Shown in pieces: positions 49,409 through 57,279 of a DNA stretch of 64,000 nt (positions within the stretch are counted from its first letter, which is position 1; the number at the start of each line of letters is the position of its first letter). The notes beneath the pieces were generated by a model. The model ran no database searches and was not told the DNA's origin. It saw only the letters and a program-made list of their open reading frames with translations. The stretch comes from Bryobacteraceae bacterium (GTDB lineage Bacteria > Acidobacteriota > Terriglobia > Bryobacterales > Bryobacteraceae). Made by a program: the position numbers and the translations under genes. The DNA lies in assembly GCA_019752335.1 (NCBI GenBank), contig JAIEMJ010000031.1, forward strand, positions 1-64,000, written 5' to 3'.

Positions 49409-49486
49409 GTGCATCTTGCATGCTTCGGCAAGAAAATGCCCAAAATTCCTGCCCCCGGACAGCAACCTTGGGCTGAAGCGCACGAA
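49409..49486 (+). pseudogene. Possible remnant of a HigB/Gp49-like toxin
   Basis: A short frame reads VHLACFGKKMPKIPAP, resembling the C-terminal LHxFxKKxxKTP block of Gp49-like HigB toxins. The text then slips frame toward LGLKRTK, which resembles the final helix. It lies directly before a truncated HigA-like gene, the usual HigB-HigA order. Too short to be certain. Confidence 0.3.
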
Positions 49487-49500
49487 AGGAACGAGTGGAA

Positions 49501-49677
49501 ATGGCACTGAGCAAGACCGGAAAGATCGGCAGTTCCTTTGATGGCTTTTTGGCCGCGCAAGGGATCCTCAATGAATGCGAGGAGCGGGCCATCCAGCAAA
49601 TTCTCGTCGATCAGATCAAGGTGTGGGCGACGGACAAATCAGCCCAAGCTCGCACGAAGCGCTCGCAGCGCCTTTAG
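49501..49677 (+). pseudogene. Truncated HigA-like antitoxin
   Basis: The ATG at 49501 gives 58 residues: MALSKTGKIGSSFDGFLAAQ, then GILNECEERAIQQILVDQI. This matches the N-terminal arm of HigA-type antitoxins (IGSSFDDFLKEEGIxEExxxxAIKxxLxxQ), but the helix-turn-helix that should follow is missing and the tail (KVWATDKSAQARTKRSQ) is unrelated. The 3' end overlaps the convergent MarR gene by 39 bp, so the gene was probably cut there. Confidence 0.5.
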
Positions 49678-50073
49678 CGCCACCTCGATCTCCGCCAAGT
49701 TCACCCGCGAGGAGGTCTGGTTCGCCCATACGGCTTGGCGCCGGGCCAGTTCCTTGACGGCTTTTTTTCCGCGCTGAGTTAGACAAACGAGCTTCGCCCG
49801 CCGGTGATCCGGATTCGGTGCGTACTCCACGAGGCCCTCCTCCTCGAGCAGGTTCGCCAGGCGTTGCACGTTCTGCCTGGCCAAGCCCATCTGGCGTCCG
49901 ATCTGCGCCACCGATTGCGACTGGCCTTCAATCGCGCCCAGCACCTGCCAGCGCGCACTTGTCAACCCTAGCGGCTTGGTCAGGCTGTCGCCGGCGGCCA
50001 AGAGTCTGCCATGGAAGCGAAACGTTTCGAGAACCAAATCGGTAAAGGCTTTCCCGTTTTTGGTGTGCGGCAT
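49639..50073 (-). CDS. MarR family transcriptional regulator
   Basis: The 144-residue protein has the MarR winged helix: GLTSARWQVLGAIEGQSQSV, the recognition helix region AQIGRQMGLARQNVQRLANL and the wing YAPNPDHRRAKLVCLTQRG. MarR proteins are usually ligand-responsive repressors of stress or resistance genes. It follows an ABM-domain gene by 10 bp on the same strand and both likely respond to the palindrome at 50476-50491. Confidence 0.9.
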   Translation of the reverse strand: MPHTKNGKAFTDLVLETFRFHGRLLAAGDSLTKPLGLTSARWQVLGAIEGQSQSVAQIGRQMGLARQNVQRLANLLEEEGLVEYAPNPDHRRAKLVCLTQRGKKAVKELARRQAVWANQTSSRVNLAEIEVALKALRALRASLG

Positions 50074-50083
50074 AGGCTGGTCC

Positions 50084-50455
50084 TTACGGGCCGACGCAGA
50101 GATTCGGCACGGTGAGGCGCGTGAATAGATGCGGCGAGGCCACGGCGGAGGAAGGATACTGGGCCAAGGCCGCCTTGAACTCCGGATGATCGAAAGCCGC
50201 TCGGAAGTGCGCCACGGACTCCCATACCGCGTAGTTCATCAAAACGGTACTGCCCGCGATCCCGCGATGGAGCTGCGTCGAGATGTAGCCCGGTTGCTGC
50301 TTCATCCAGTTCGCATCGCTCGTCCAGGCTTCGAGCAGCGCCGGAATGTCCGCCTCGGCCACCTGGAAGATGTTCACCAAAATGACCGGCGCCTGCTCCT
50401 CCTGCAACTGCTGAAAGATGGGAACCGCGGCGTCCAGTGGACGAAGTTGAAACAT
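50084..50455 (-). CDS. Antibiotic biosynthesis monooxygenase (ABM) domain protein
   Basis: The 123-residue protein has a dimeric alpha-beta barrel ABM fold: PVILVNIFQVAEADIPALLE, the WMKQQPGYISTQLHRGI strand-loop and VLMNYAVWESVAHFRAAFDH. ABM proteins include quinol monooxygenases (YgiN) and heme-degrading or polyketide-modifying enzymes; some have no known activity. GGGAGA precedes the start. First gene of the ABM-MarR operon, which points to a role in handling a toxic aromatic or quinone sensed by the MarR protein. Confidence 0.87.
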   Translation of the reverse strand: MFQLRPLDAAVPIFQQLQEEQAPVILVNIFQVAEADIPALLEAWTSDANWMKQQPGYISTQLHRGIAGSTVLMNYAVWESVAHFRAAFDHPEFKAALAQYPSSAVASPHLFTRLTVPNLCVGP

Positions 50456-50475
50456 GGTATCTCCCGGAAAGAAAG

Positions 50476-50511
50476 TGACATCATCATGTCATATTGAAAC
50501 TATGGTGTCAA
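50476..50511 (-). promoter_or_regulatory. ABM-MarR promoter with MarR-type operator
   Basis: On the minus strand TTGACA (50511-50506), 17 bp, CATGAT (50488-50483). The perfect palindrome TGACATCATCATGTCA (50476-50491; 6-bp arms, 4-nt centre CATC) covers the -10 box. Its size and position fit a MarR operator repressing the operon. Confidence 0.6.
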
Positions 50512-50565
50512 TTGAGCCGCGCAAAGCCGTCCCTACGCAAGTACCACGTCTAGTAAGATCAACCC

Positions 50566-52056
50566 ATGAGAACTGTCCATCATTGGATCGGCGGCAAGCT
50601 GACGCCGTCCACCTCCGGCCGGTCGGCCAAGGTCTGGAATCCCGCTACGGGCGAAGTCCAAGCCATGGTCGACCTCGCCCAGGCCGCCGAAGTGGATGCC
50701 GTCGTTGCCACGGCTCAGGCCGCCTTCCCCGAGTGGCGCTCCACTGCGCTCTCCCGCCGCGCGGAGGTCATGTTTAAGCTTCGCGAACTGGTCGACGCCA
50801 ACCGCCGCCGCATCGCCGAACTGATTTCGGCCGAACACGGCAAGACGGTGCCCGACGCCCTAGGCGAAGTCGCCCGTGGACTCGAGAACATCGAATTCGC
50901 TTGCGGCGTGCCGAATCTGCTCAAAGGCGGCTTCTCCGAACAAGTCAGCCGTGGGCTCGACGTCTATCAGATTCGCCAGCCGCTCGGCGTCGTGGCCGGC
51001 ATTACGCCGTTTAATTTCCCCGCCATGGTCCCGATGTGGATGTTCGCCAACGCGCTGGCCTGCGGCAATACCTTCATCCTCAAGCCCTCCGAAAAGGACC
51101 CTTCGGTCAGCCTCTACCTTGCCGAATTGCTCCAGCAAGCCGGACTACCGGACGGCGTCTTCAACGTCCTGCAAGGTGATAAGGCCGCGGTCGACGCGCT
51201 GCTGGCGCATCCCACGGTGAAGGCCATTAGCTTCGTCGGTTCCACGCCGGTGGCCCGCGCGATCTATGAGACGGCCACGCGCAACGGCAAGCGCGTGCAG
51301 GCCTTGGGCGGCGCGAAGAATCACATGCTGGTGCTGCCTGACGCTGATCTCGACATGGCCGCCGATGCGGCCGTGTCTGGCGCCTATGGCTCCGCCGGCG
51401 AACGCTGTATGGCGATCTCCCTGGTCGTCGCCGTGGGCAGCGCGGCGGACCCGCTCATTGCGGCGATCAAGGAGCGTATGGCCAAGATCAAGGTCGGCCC
51501 GGCCCACGAGCCCGCCAGCGAAATGGGCCCGCTCATCACCCGCGAGCATCGCGACAAGGTGGTCTCCTACGTCGCCCAGGCGACCGCCGAGGGCGCCACC
51601 GTTGCTGTCGATGGCCGTCAGGATCCGGCCAGCCAAAGTCCCGGCTTCTTCACTGGCGCCTCCTTGCTGGACCACGTCACGCCCCAGATGAATTGCTACC
51701 GCGACGAGATCTTCGGCCCCGTGCTCGGCGTGGTCCGCGTCGCCACCTACGACGAAGCGCTACGCCTCATCAATGAGAATCCCTTCGGCAACGGCGTCGC
51801 CATCTTCACGCGTGACGGCGGCGCCGCCCGCCAATTCCAGTTCGACGTCGAAGTGGGCATGGTCGGCATCAACGTGCCGATTCCGGTGCCGGTCGCCTAT
51901 TACAGCTTCGGCGGCTGGAAGGCGTCGCTCTTCGGCGACCTGCACATGTACGGGCCCGAAGGCGTTCAGTTCTACACCCGGGCCAAAGTGGTTACCAGCC
52001 GCTGGCCGGACCCCGGCACTAGCCGCGTCGATCTCGGGTTTCCCCAGGTCCGCTAA
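50566..52056 (+). CDS. mmsA: CoA-acylating methylmalonate-semialdehyde dehydrogenase
   Basis: The 496-residue ALDH has ITPFNFPAMVPMWM (146-159), the cofactor region ILKPSEKDPS and the catalytic C281 in SAGERCMA. At the position of the usual catalytic glutamate it has LGGAKNH (N252), the hallmark of CoA-dependent methylmalonate-semialdehyde dehydrogenases (MmsA/IolA). These convert methylmalonate or malonate semialdehyde to propionyl- or acetyl-CoA in valine, thymine or inositol catabolism. No partner genes of those pathways are adjacent, so the exact pathway is open. TAAGAT lies six nt before the ATG. A strong hairpin follows the stop. Confidence 0.93.
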   Translation: MRTVHHWIGGKLTPSTSGRSAKVWNPATGEVQAMVDLAQAAEVDAVVATAQAAFPEWRSTALSRRAEVMFKLRELVDANRRRIAELISAEHGKTVPDALGEVARGLENIEFACGVPNLLKGGFSEQVSRGLDVYQIRQPLGVVAGITPFNFPAMVPMWMFANALACGNTFILKPSEKDPSVSLYLAELLQQAGLPDGVFNVLQGDKAAVDALLAHPTVKAISFVGSTPVARAIYETATRNGKRVQALGGAKNHMLVLPDADLDMAADAAVSGAYGSAGERCMAISLVVAVGSAADPLIAAIKERMAKIKVGPAHEPASEMGPLITREHRDKVVSYVAQATAEGATVAVDGRQDPASQSPGFFTGASLLDHVTPQMNCYRDEIFGPVLGVVRVATYDEALRLINENPFGNGVAIFTRDGGAARQFQFDVEVGMVGINVPIPVPVAYYSFGGWKASLFGDLHMYGPEGVQFYTRAKVVTSRWPDPGTSRVDLGFPQVR

Positions 52057-52062
52057 ACGCGA

Positions 52063-52092
52063 AAACGGCGCCGGGTTGCCCCGGCGCCGTTT
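52063..52092. terminator. Bidirectional terminator hairpin
   Basis: AAACGGCGCCGGG (52063-52075), loop TTGC, CCCGGCGCCGTTT (52080-52092): a perfect 13-bp stem with A and T flanks, between the convergent mmsA and exported-protein genes. It fits a rho-independent terminator on both strands. Confidence 0.85.
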
Positions 52093-52112
52093 GTCGAAAG
52101 CCAATATTCGAA

Positions 52113-52415
52113 CTAGCTGGCCATCTTGACGGACTTGACCATGATCATGTTCGTCTTCTTGTCCAACTTGCCGTTGATGGTCACCTTGTGACCGTAGTGT
52201 TCCTTGATCGCATCCGGATTGGAGAACTTCAGCACCTTGTCGCCAGTGGCGAACACGGGGGCCGAGCCGCCCTTGATGCAGCCGTTCACGCACTTCTGCG
52301 AAGCCTCAGAGGCGTCCGCATGCTTAGCGCCGCACTTTTCGTCAACGATGGTGCCGGACCACTCAGCGGCAAACGCGCCAACGGCCAGCAGGGAAAGCAA
52401 AGCAAACTTCTTCAT
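52113..52415 (-). CDS. Small exported protein of unknown function
   Basis: The ATG at 52415 is preceded by AAGGAG (52430-52425) at good spacing and starts a signal peptide MKKFALLSLLAVGAFAAEWS. The mature part of about 83 residues has four cysteine-containing positions in a short span (EKCGAKH, KCVNGCIKGG) and then a beta-rich tail (KVTINGKLDKKTNMIMVKSV) like a small OB-type or Ig-like sandwich. The Cys/His cluster could bind metal or form disulfides. I recall similar short proteins in Acidobacteria but no function. It lies 50 bp downstream of the FAD oxidase gene. Confidence 0.75.
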   Translation of the reverse strand: MKKFALLSLLAVGAFAAEWSGTIVDEKCGAKHADASEASQKCVNGCIKGGSAPVFATGDKVLKFSNPDAIKEHYGHKVTINGKLDKKTNMIMVKSVKMAS

Positions 52416-52465
52416 TTCTACATTCTCCTTAACAAACTGCGCCTTCAGTCTACAACAAAACTGTT

Positions 52466-53818
52466 CTATAGAGCAAAAAGCGTGCCTTGGCCCAATAGCC
52501 AATGCGGATCCAGGCGCCGCTTCACGGCTTTCATCGCCTCAATTTCCGCGGGCGAATACTGAATCGGCAAGAACTTCGCCTTCCGTTTTCCAAGTCCGTG
52601 CTCCGCCGCGACGGACCCGCCCAATTCCACCGCCTTTTGGGCGAACTCCGTCATCACTTCCGCCCCCGCATCGAAGCGGGCCTGCGTCGACGGCGTCATG
52701 TTCACGTGCGCGTGTGCGTCGCCCAGATGGCCAAAGATGCAGTATTCGCCCGGCATGATCTCGTCCATCCGACGCCGGTAATACGCAATCATCTCCCGAT
52801 TTCGCTCCACGGGCACCGCAAAATCGCTGCCCATTTTCATGAAGCCATTCCGTTCGGAGATCGCCAGCACGGTTTCGGGAAGTGTGTGCCGGAACTTGCG
52901 AAAGCGCTCCCGGTCCGCATCCGACGTCCCGAACCAGGAGAGCTCGCCGAGCCCGTGCGCCACCTCCAGCCATTCGGCCCAGGCATCCACATCGGCGTCG
53001 CTTTCGACGATCTGCTCGATAATCAAAGCCCCGCGCGCCTCTTCGGGAATCTCGGGAAAGCGCGTGCGAATCATCTTGAGCGCGGACCAGTCCACGTACT
53101 CCAGCATCCGCAAACCCGGCACCGCGCGCCACGCATCGAGCGCCGCGAAGCAGCTCTCGTCCGTGGGAAAAAAGACGATGCCATTCAGCAGTTGCTTCGG
53201 GGCAGGGAGCAGGGTAACTTCGGCTTCAATCACCACGCCGAGCGTGCCCTCGGCGCCAGTGAAGAGGTCCACCCAATCCATGCCGGGCTTCAGCGGGTAG
53301 CCCGCCGAGTGCTTCTTGCAGCGGGGCTGCGGAATCTCGAGCACGTCGAAGTCAATCGCCTCGCCGCGGCGGACGTCCTTGACGGAGCCATCCATCATCA
53401 CGACGCGCAGCCGGTTGATCCAGCGCCGCGTGGCGCCGTACTTGAAGCTCCGCGACCCCGAAGAATTGCAAGCCACGGTGCCGCCCAGGAAGGCCATGGT
53501 CTCGGTGGGATCCGGCGGATAGAATTGCCCATGCGCCTTCGCGGCGGCATGCAGGTCATGCAGCGTCACACCCGCGCCCACGGTCGCGATGCCGTCTTCT
53601 ACATCGAGCCGCCGGAATTTCTCCACCGAAATCAGCCAACCGCCCTGCGGAACGCGGCCCCCGGTGAGTCCGCTGCCGCCGCCGGCGATGGTGACGGGAA
53701 TCCGCTGCGCCGTCGCCTCCGCCATCAGCGAGCAAAGCTCAGCCTCGGTGGTTGGCACACAAATGCGGTCAGCGTGGCCCTTGTAGCCACCAGCGTCTTC
53801 GAGATATCCCCAGCTCAT
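52466..53818 (-). CDS. FAD-linked oxidase (GlcD/D-lactate-dehydrogenase-like)
   Basis: From the ATG at 53818 the protein has 450 residues. The PCMH-type FAD domain shows PVTIAGGGSGLTGG, GAGVTLHDLHAAAKAHGQFY, ETMAFLGGTVACNSSGSRSF and LFTGAEGTLGVVIEAEV; the C-terminal FAD-oxidase domain ends EHGLGKRKAKFLPIQYSPAE with the typical GHLGDAHAHVNM. These enzymes oxidise D-2-hydroxy acids such as D-lactate or glycolate. The start is set by TATAGT six nt upstream with no Shine-Dalgarno; the longer frame to 53947 runs into the divergent Uma2 gene. The substrate is unknown. Another hydroxy-acid oxidase of a different family lies at 1446. Confidence 0.9.
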   Translation of the reverse strand: MSWGYLEDAGGYKGHADRICVPTTEAELCSLMAEATAQRIPVTIAGGGSGLTGGRVPQGGWLISVEKFRRLDVEDGIATVGAGVTLHDLHAAAKAHGQFYPPDPTETMAFLGGTVACNSSGSRSFKYGATRRWINRLRVVMMDGSVKDVRRGEAIDFDVLEIPQPRCKKHSAGYPLKPGMDWVDLFTGAEGTLGVVIEAEVTLLPAPKQLLNGIVFFPTDESCFAALDAWRAVPGLRMLEYVDWSALKMIRTRFPEIPEEARGALIIEQIVESDADVDAWAEWLEVAHGLGELSWFGTSDADRERFRKFRHTLPETVLAISERNGFMKMGSDFAVPVERNREMIAYYRRRMDEIMPGEYCIFGHLGDAHAHVNMTPSTQARFDAGAEVMTEFAQKAVELGGSVAAEHGLGKRKAKFLPIQYSPAEIEAMKAVKRRLDPHWLLGQGTLFAL

Positions 53819-53824
53819 GCGAAG

Positions 53825-53832
53825 ACTATAAT
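53825..53832. promoter_or_regulatory. Overlapping divergent -10 boxes
   Basis: Eight bases, ACTATAAT, contain TATAGT for the minus-strand FAD oxidase (6 nt to its ATG) and TATAAT for the plus-strand Uma2 gene (7 nt to its ATG). The two start codons are only 21 bp apart, so the two promoters should exclude each other. Confidence 0.6.
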
Positions 53833-53839
53833 ATCGGAT

Positions 53840-54424
53840 ATGCCTTCGACCTTGATTGCTCCGCCCTTCGAGTTCGAAAACCTTCCCCGCAAAAAGTGGA
53901 CCCGCGATGAGTGCGCCCAACTCAGCGGCCTCTTCGACCTGCACCAATACGAACTCATCAACGGAGAGTTAATCAAGAAAATGGGCAAGAATCATCCGCA
54001 CGTTTGGACGCTCCTCTTGCTCGCCAAGTGGCTGCAGTCAGTTTTCCCGGCCTTCACGATCGTCACCGAGGCACCCATCGACGTTCGCCCGGAAGATAAC
54101 CCCGCGAGTGATCCTGAGCCAGACGCGGTTGTGCTCACGAAGCCCTACAACGAACTCGCCCCACGCCCCAAATCCACGGACGTCCGCCTCGTCGCCGAGG
54201 TTTCCGACACCACCCTCGCCTTCGACCTCAGCGCCAAGGCCGCCCTCTACGCGCGCGCCGAGATCCCCGAGTATTGGGTCCTGGACGTGACCAGTCGCCG
54301 GCTCGTCGTGCATCGCAGTCCCCAGGCGGGCGCCTATCAGGACATCAGAGTCTATGCCGACTCCGAGTCTCTAGCCCCACTCGCCGCCCCGGACTCGACC
54401 CTATTGGTGGCGGGCCTCTTCTAG
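53840..54424 (+). CDS. Uma2 family endonuclease, tandem copy 1
   Basis: The 194-residue protein has the Uma2 PD-(D/E)xK arrangement: N-terminal RDECAQLSGLFDLHQYELIN with GELI, then PEPDAVVL, then the VRLVAEVSDTTLAFDL strand followed by the lysine in SAKAALYARAEIPEYWVLDV. Uma2 proteins are abundant in Cyanobacteria, Planctomycetes and Acidobacteria and their role is not settled. TATAAT lies 7 nt before the ATG and no Shine-Dalgarno is seen. The longer upstream frame is antisense to the FAD oxidase. A second copy starts 21 bp after its stop. Confidence 0.85.
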   Translation: MPSTLIAPPFEFENLPRKKWTRDECAQLSGLFDLHQYELINGELIKKMGKNHPHVWTLLLLAKWLQSVFPAFTIVTEAPIDVRPEDNPASDPEPDAVVLTKPYNELAPRPKSTDVRLVAEVSDTTLAFDLSAKAALYARAEIPEYWVLDVTSRRLVVHRSPQAGAYQDIRVYADSESLAPLAAPDSTLLVAGLF

Positions 54425-54445
54425 CCGCGGAGTATAATTTCGGAT

Positions 54446-55030
54446 ATGCCCTCGACCTTGATTGCTCCGCCCATCGAGTTCGAAAACCTTCCCCGCAAAA
54501 AGTGGACCCGCGACGAGTGCGCCCAACTCAGCGGCCTCTTCGACCTGCACCAATACGAACTCATCAACGGAGAGTTAATCAGGAAAATGGGCAAGAACCA
54601 CCCGCACATCCGCACCATGGTCTTGTTGCTGGAGTGGCTCCGATCTGTGTTTCCCACCCGTAACGTCGTCCAGGAGATCCCGATCGACGTTTGGCACGAA
54701 GACAACCCTTCTAGCGAGCCGGAACCCGATGTCGTGGTTTTGGCACAGTCCGTCCTCGCATTGGTTCCTCGTCCTAAGGCTGCGGATGTTTTGCTTCTTG
54801 TCGAGGTCTCCGATACGACTCTCGCCTTTGACCTGAAAGCAAAGGCTGGCCTCTACGCCCGCGCGGAAATTCAGGATTACTGGGTGCTGGACGTCAACCA
54901 ACGGCGCCTGATCGTCCACCGCCTCCCGCGAGAGGGCGTGTATCAGGACATTAGCGTCTTTGCCGGAACGGAGAGTGTCGCCGCACTCGCCACGCCGGAG
55001 GCTCCCGTCGTGGTGGCCAGTCTGTTCTAA
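54446..55030 (+). CDS. Uma2 family endonuclease, tandem copy 2
   Basis: Also 194 residues, with the same -10/ATG layout (TATAAT at 54433-54438). The first 54 codons are nearly identical to copy 1 at DNA level (about six differences in 160 bases), then identity falls sharply: copy 1 reads TLLLLAKWLQSVF where copy 2 reads TMVLLLEWLRSVF, and third positions are randomised. The nuclease motifs PEPDVVVL and VEVSDTTLAFDLKAKAGLYA are intact. The pattern points to recent homogenisation of the 5' end. Confidence 0.85.
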   Translation: MPSTLIAPPIEFENLPRKKWTRDECAQLSGLFDLHQYELINGELIRKMGKNHPHIRTMVLLLEWLRSVFPTRNVVQEIPIDVWHEDNPSSEPEPDVVVLAQSVLALVPRPKAADVLLLVEVSDTTLAFDLKAKAGLYARAEIQDYWVLDVNQRRLIVHRLPREGVYQDISVFAGTESVAALATPEAPVVVASLF

Positions 55031-55108
55031 CGAACGTCGCGTCCACCGCCATCCGGTCGACCCCGCCAAACCCCTGTTGACGAGTTCCCGGCTTGGCTTC
55101 TCGCCGCC

Positions 55109-55304
55109 TCACAGATCTTCAGGCTGGAGCCCCGTCTTCTTGGCGATTTGGGAGAGCAGTCCGGGGCCGACCTCCTCGCTATCGTGGAAGGCAAATGTGT
55201 AATTTGGCCAGTTAGTTCCGCTGAGGCGCCGGTGAGACCCACGTTGCCAAGACACACTCCAACCGATAGAGCCTTTTCGCTTTGACCGTCGGCCAAAGGC
55301 TCAC
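55109..55304 (-). pseudogene. hicA: HicA toxin, frameshifted
   Basis: A GTG at 55304 overlapping the hicB stop (GTGA) opens VSLWPTVKAKRLYRLE, the N-terminus of a HicA mRNA interferase. The C-terminal part is in another frame: WQRGSHRRLSGTNWPNYTFA, then FHDSEEVGPGLLSQIAKKTG and LQPEDL with the stop at 55109. The catalytic GSH histidine survives but a frameshift, and probably a short deletion between LYRLE and WQRGSH, destroys the protein. HicA toxins cleave mRNA independently of ribosomes. The antitoxin upstream is intact. Confidence 0.7.
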
Positions 55305-55525
55305 GCTACGGAAAAGACTTTAGCGAAGGGCTCGGGGACTTCCTCGCCGTGGTCGATGCAATCGGCGGCTACGCGCAACGCGAGAGCTCGGACGTTCGCA
55401 ATGGCGGCCGCCCGCGTGTCTCCATAAGCCATCACACCTGGCATGGAGTCGATGTCAGCCCACCAGCGGCCATCTTCTTCTTGGCCGAGCACAATTGGTA
55501 TCGATTCGACGCTAACTACTTCCAT
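55301..55525 (-). CDS. hicB: HicB family antitoxin
   Basis: The 74-residue protein has the HicB partial-RNase-H fold: IPIVLGQEEDGRWWADIDSM, PGVMAYGDTRAAAIANVRAL and the C-terminal helix ALRVAADCIDHGEEVPEPFA. It is complete and has no C-terminal DNA-binding domain, as in the short HicB class. It lies 36 bp downstream of recN on the same strand and is followed by a broken hicA. Confidence 0.82.
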   Translation of the reverse strand: MEVVSVESIPIVLGQEEDGRWWADIDSMPGVMAYGDTRAAAIANVRALALRVAADCIDHGEEVPEPFAKVFSVA

Positions 55526-55561
55526 AGTCTTCTACCCCTTAGTTTACATGGGTGCCGGCTC

Positions 55562-57226
55562 TCAACTCCGCAGCATCTGCTCCGCCGTCTTGAGCGTCTC
55601 CGGCGTCAGGTCCCCGCCCGCGATCATCCGGCCCAACTCCGCAATCCGCGCCTCACGGCCCAGCTCCGCAATCGAAGTCACAATCCGGCCCTTTTGCTCC
55701 CGCTTCTCCACTGAATACTGATGGTCAGCGAAGCCCGCGATCTGGGCCAAGTGCGTTACGCACAGCACCTGCTGATTCCCCGCCAACTGCTTCAGCCGCT
55801 TGCCCACACTCACGGCGACCGATCCGCCGATGCCCGCATCGACCTCGTCAAATACCAAGGTCGGCGGAATCGTCTGCTTCTTCACTTCGTTCAGACAGGT
55901 CTTCAACGCCAGCGCGATGCGCGACAACTCGCCGCCCGACGCCGTCTTCTCCAGCGGCTTCGGCGCCTCGCCCAAATTCGCGGACACCAGAAACGCCACC
56001 GCATCCATGCCGTTCGCGCTCCAGGCCGCGGGCGTAATCTCCGCCCGGAACGACGTGCGCTCCATCGCCAGTTGACCCAACTCCGTCTCGACTCGTTTTT
56101 CGAGCTTCCGCGCCGTCTTCCTGCGCGACTCCGTCAACGCCCCCGCCGCCGACTCGTACTCGCGCGCGAACCGCGCCTGCTCCTTCTTCAACTCCTCGCG
56201 CCGCTCCCCCGCCGACTCCGCCGCCGACAACTGCCGTGAAATCGTCCCCAGGAACTCCAGCACCTCGCCGATGGACTGGCCGTACTTACGCTTCAACTTA
56301 TCGAGCGCGGCCAGCCGGTTCTCCACCTCTTCGAGGCGCGCCGGATCGCTCTCCAGCCGCCCCAAATAATCCCGCAACTCCTGCGATGCGTCTTCGATCG
56401 CGATCGCGGCCGGCTTCAATGCCTCCCGCACCGGAATCATCTTCTCGTCAATCCGGCACAGATCGTCCATGCGCTTGATCGCCGACCGCAAGCCCGCCAG
56501 GCAACTCTCCGGCGCATCGTATAAAGCGTCATAGGCCGCCGTAGCGGACTCCGCCAGCCGGTTCACGTTCGAAAGCAAGCGCCGCTGCTGCTCCAGGTCC
56601 GCATCCTCGCCCGGATGCGGCGCCACCGTTTCGATTTCGCGCTTTTGAAACGCCCACAGATCGGCCAAGCGCAGACGCTCCTGCTCCTGACGGTCCAGTT
56701 CTTCGAGTTCCTGCCCCGTGCGTCGCCACTTCTCGTAAGCCGATGCCACCTGCTCCACGGCTCCCAACTGATGGCCGAATTCGTCCAGCATGTCCCGCTG
56801 CGCATCGTGCGAGAAGAGCCGTTGCTGATCGTGCTGCCCATGGATATCGCCCAGCCACGGCGCGATCTCTTTCAGGAACGCCGCCGTCACCGGCCGCGAG
56901 TCAATGTAGGCGCGCGACTTGCCGTTCAGCAGAATTTCGCGTTCGATCAGGATCTCTTCTTCGCTGGATTCAATTCCCGCCCCCGCCAGCACCTCGGCGA
57001 AGGCCGCCGCCCGCGGCTTCTCGAAGATCCCCGACACCCGCGCCTTCTCCGCGCCCGAACGGATCATCTCCACCGACGCCCGTCCCCCCAGCAGCAAGCC
57101 TAACGCGTCCACCATGATCGACTTGCCGCTGCCGGTTTCTCCCGTCATGACGTTCAGTCCGGGATGGAAGGGAACGCGCAAACGCTCCACCACCGCATAG
57201 TTCTCCACAACTAGTTCGAGCAGCAT
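55562..57226 (-). CDS. recN: DNA repair protein RecN
   Basis: The 554-residue SMC-like protein has Walker A GETGSGKS (29-36), long coiled-coil arms (about 160-350, rich in Glu, Arg, Leu), the signature SGGELSRIALALKT and Walker B TLVFDEVDAGIGG, with HLAQIAGFADHQY near the end. RecN is recruited to double-strand breaks and promotes recombinational repair. Length and domain order are normal. It is divergent from the Tol-Pal cluster and upstream of hicB. Confidence 0.95.
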   Translation of the reverse strand: MLLELVVENYAVVERLRVPFHPGLNVMTGETGSGKSIMVDALGLLLGGRASVEMIRSGAEKARVSGIFEKPRAAAFAEVLAGAGIESSEEEILIEREILLNGKSRAYIDSRPVTAAFLKEIAPWLGDIHGQHDQQRLFSHDAQRDMLDEFGHQLGAVEQVASAYEKWRRTGQELEELDRQEQERLRLADLWAFQKREIETVAPHPGEDADLEQQRRLLSNVNRLAESATAAYDALYDAPESCLAGLRSAIKRMDDLCRIDEKMIPVREALKPAAIAIEDASQELRDYLGRLESDPARLEEVENRLAALDKLKRKYGQSIGEVLEFLGTISRQLSAAESAGERREELKKEQARFAREYESAAGALTESRRKTARKLEKRVETELGQLAMERTSFRAEITPAAWSANGMDAVAFLVSANLGEAPKPLEKTASGGELSRIALALKTCLNEVKKQTIPPTLVFDEVDAGIGGSVAVSVGKRLKQLAGNQQVLCVTHLAQIAGFADHQYSVEKREQKGRIVTSIAELGREARIAELGRMIAGGDLTPETLKTAEQMLRS

Positions 57227-57253
57227 TTACGCCGATTATAGCGCTCCCGCCGT

Positions 57254-57279
57254 CAAACATTTCACTTGTCAAATGTTTG
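57254..57279. promoter_or_regulatory. Inverted repeat at the tolQ start
   Basis: CAAACATTT (57254-57262) and AAATGTTTG (57271-57279) form a perfect 9-bp dyad with an 8-nt spacer in the 46-bp gap between recN and tolQ, and it covers the ATG at 57273. It may be an operator in the recN-tolQ divergent promoter; if so the tolQ start is more likely the GTG at 57336. Confidence 0.5.

Noticed and set aside
52502-53839. Upstream extension of Uma2 copy 1
   Set aside because: Antisense to the FAD oxidase; the ATG at 53840 matches copy 2 and family length.
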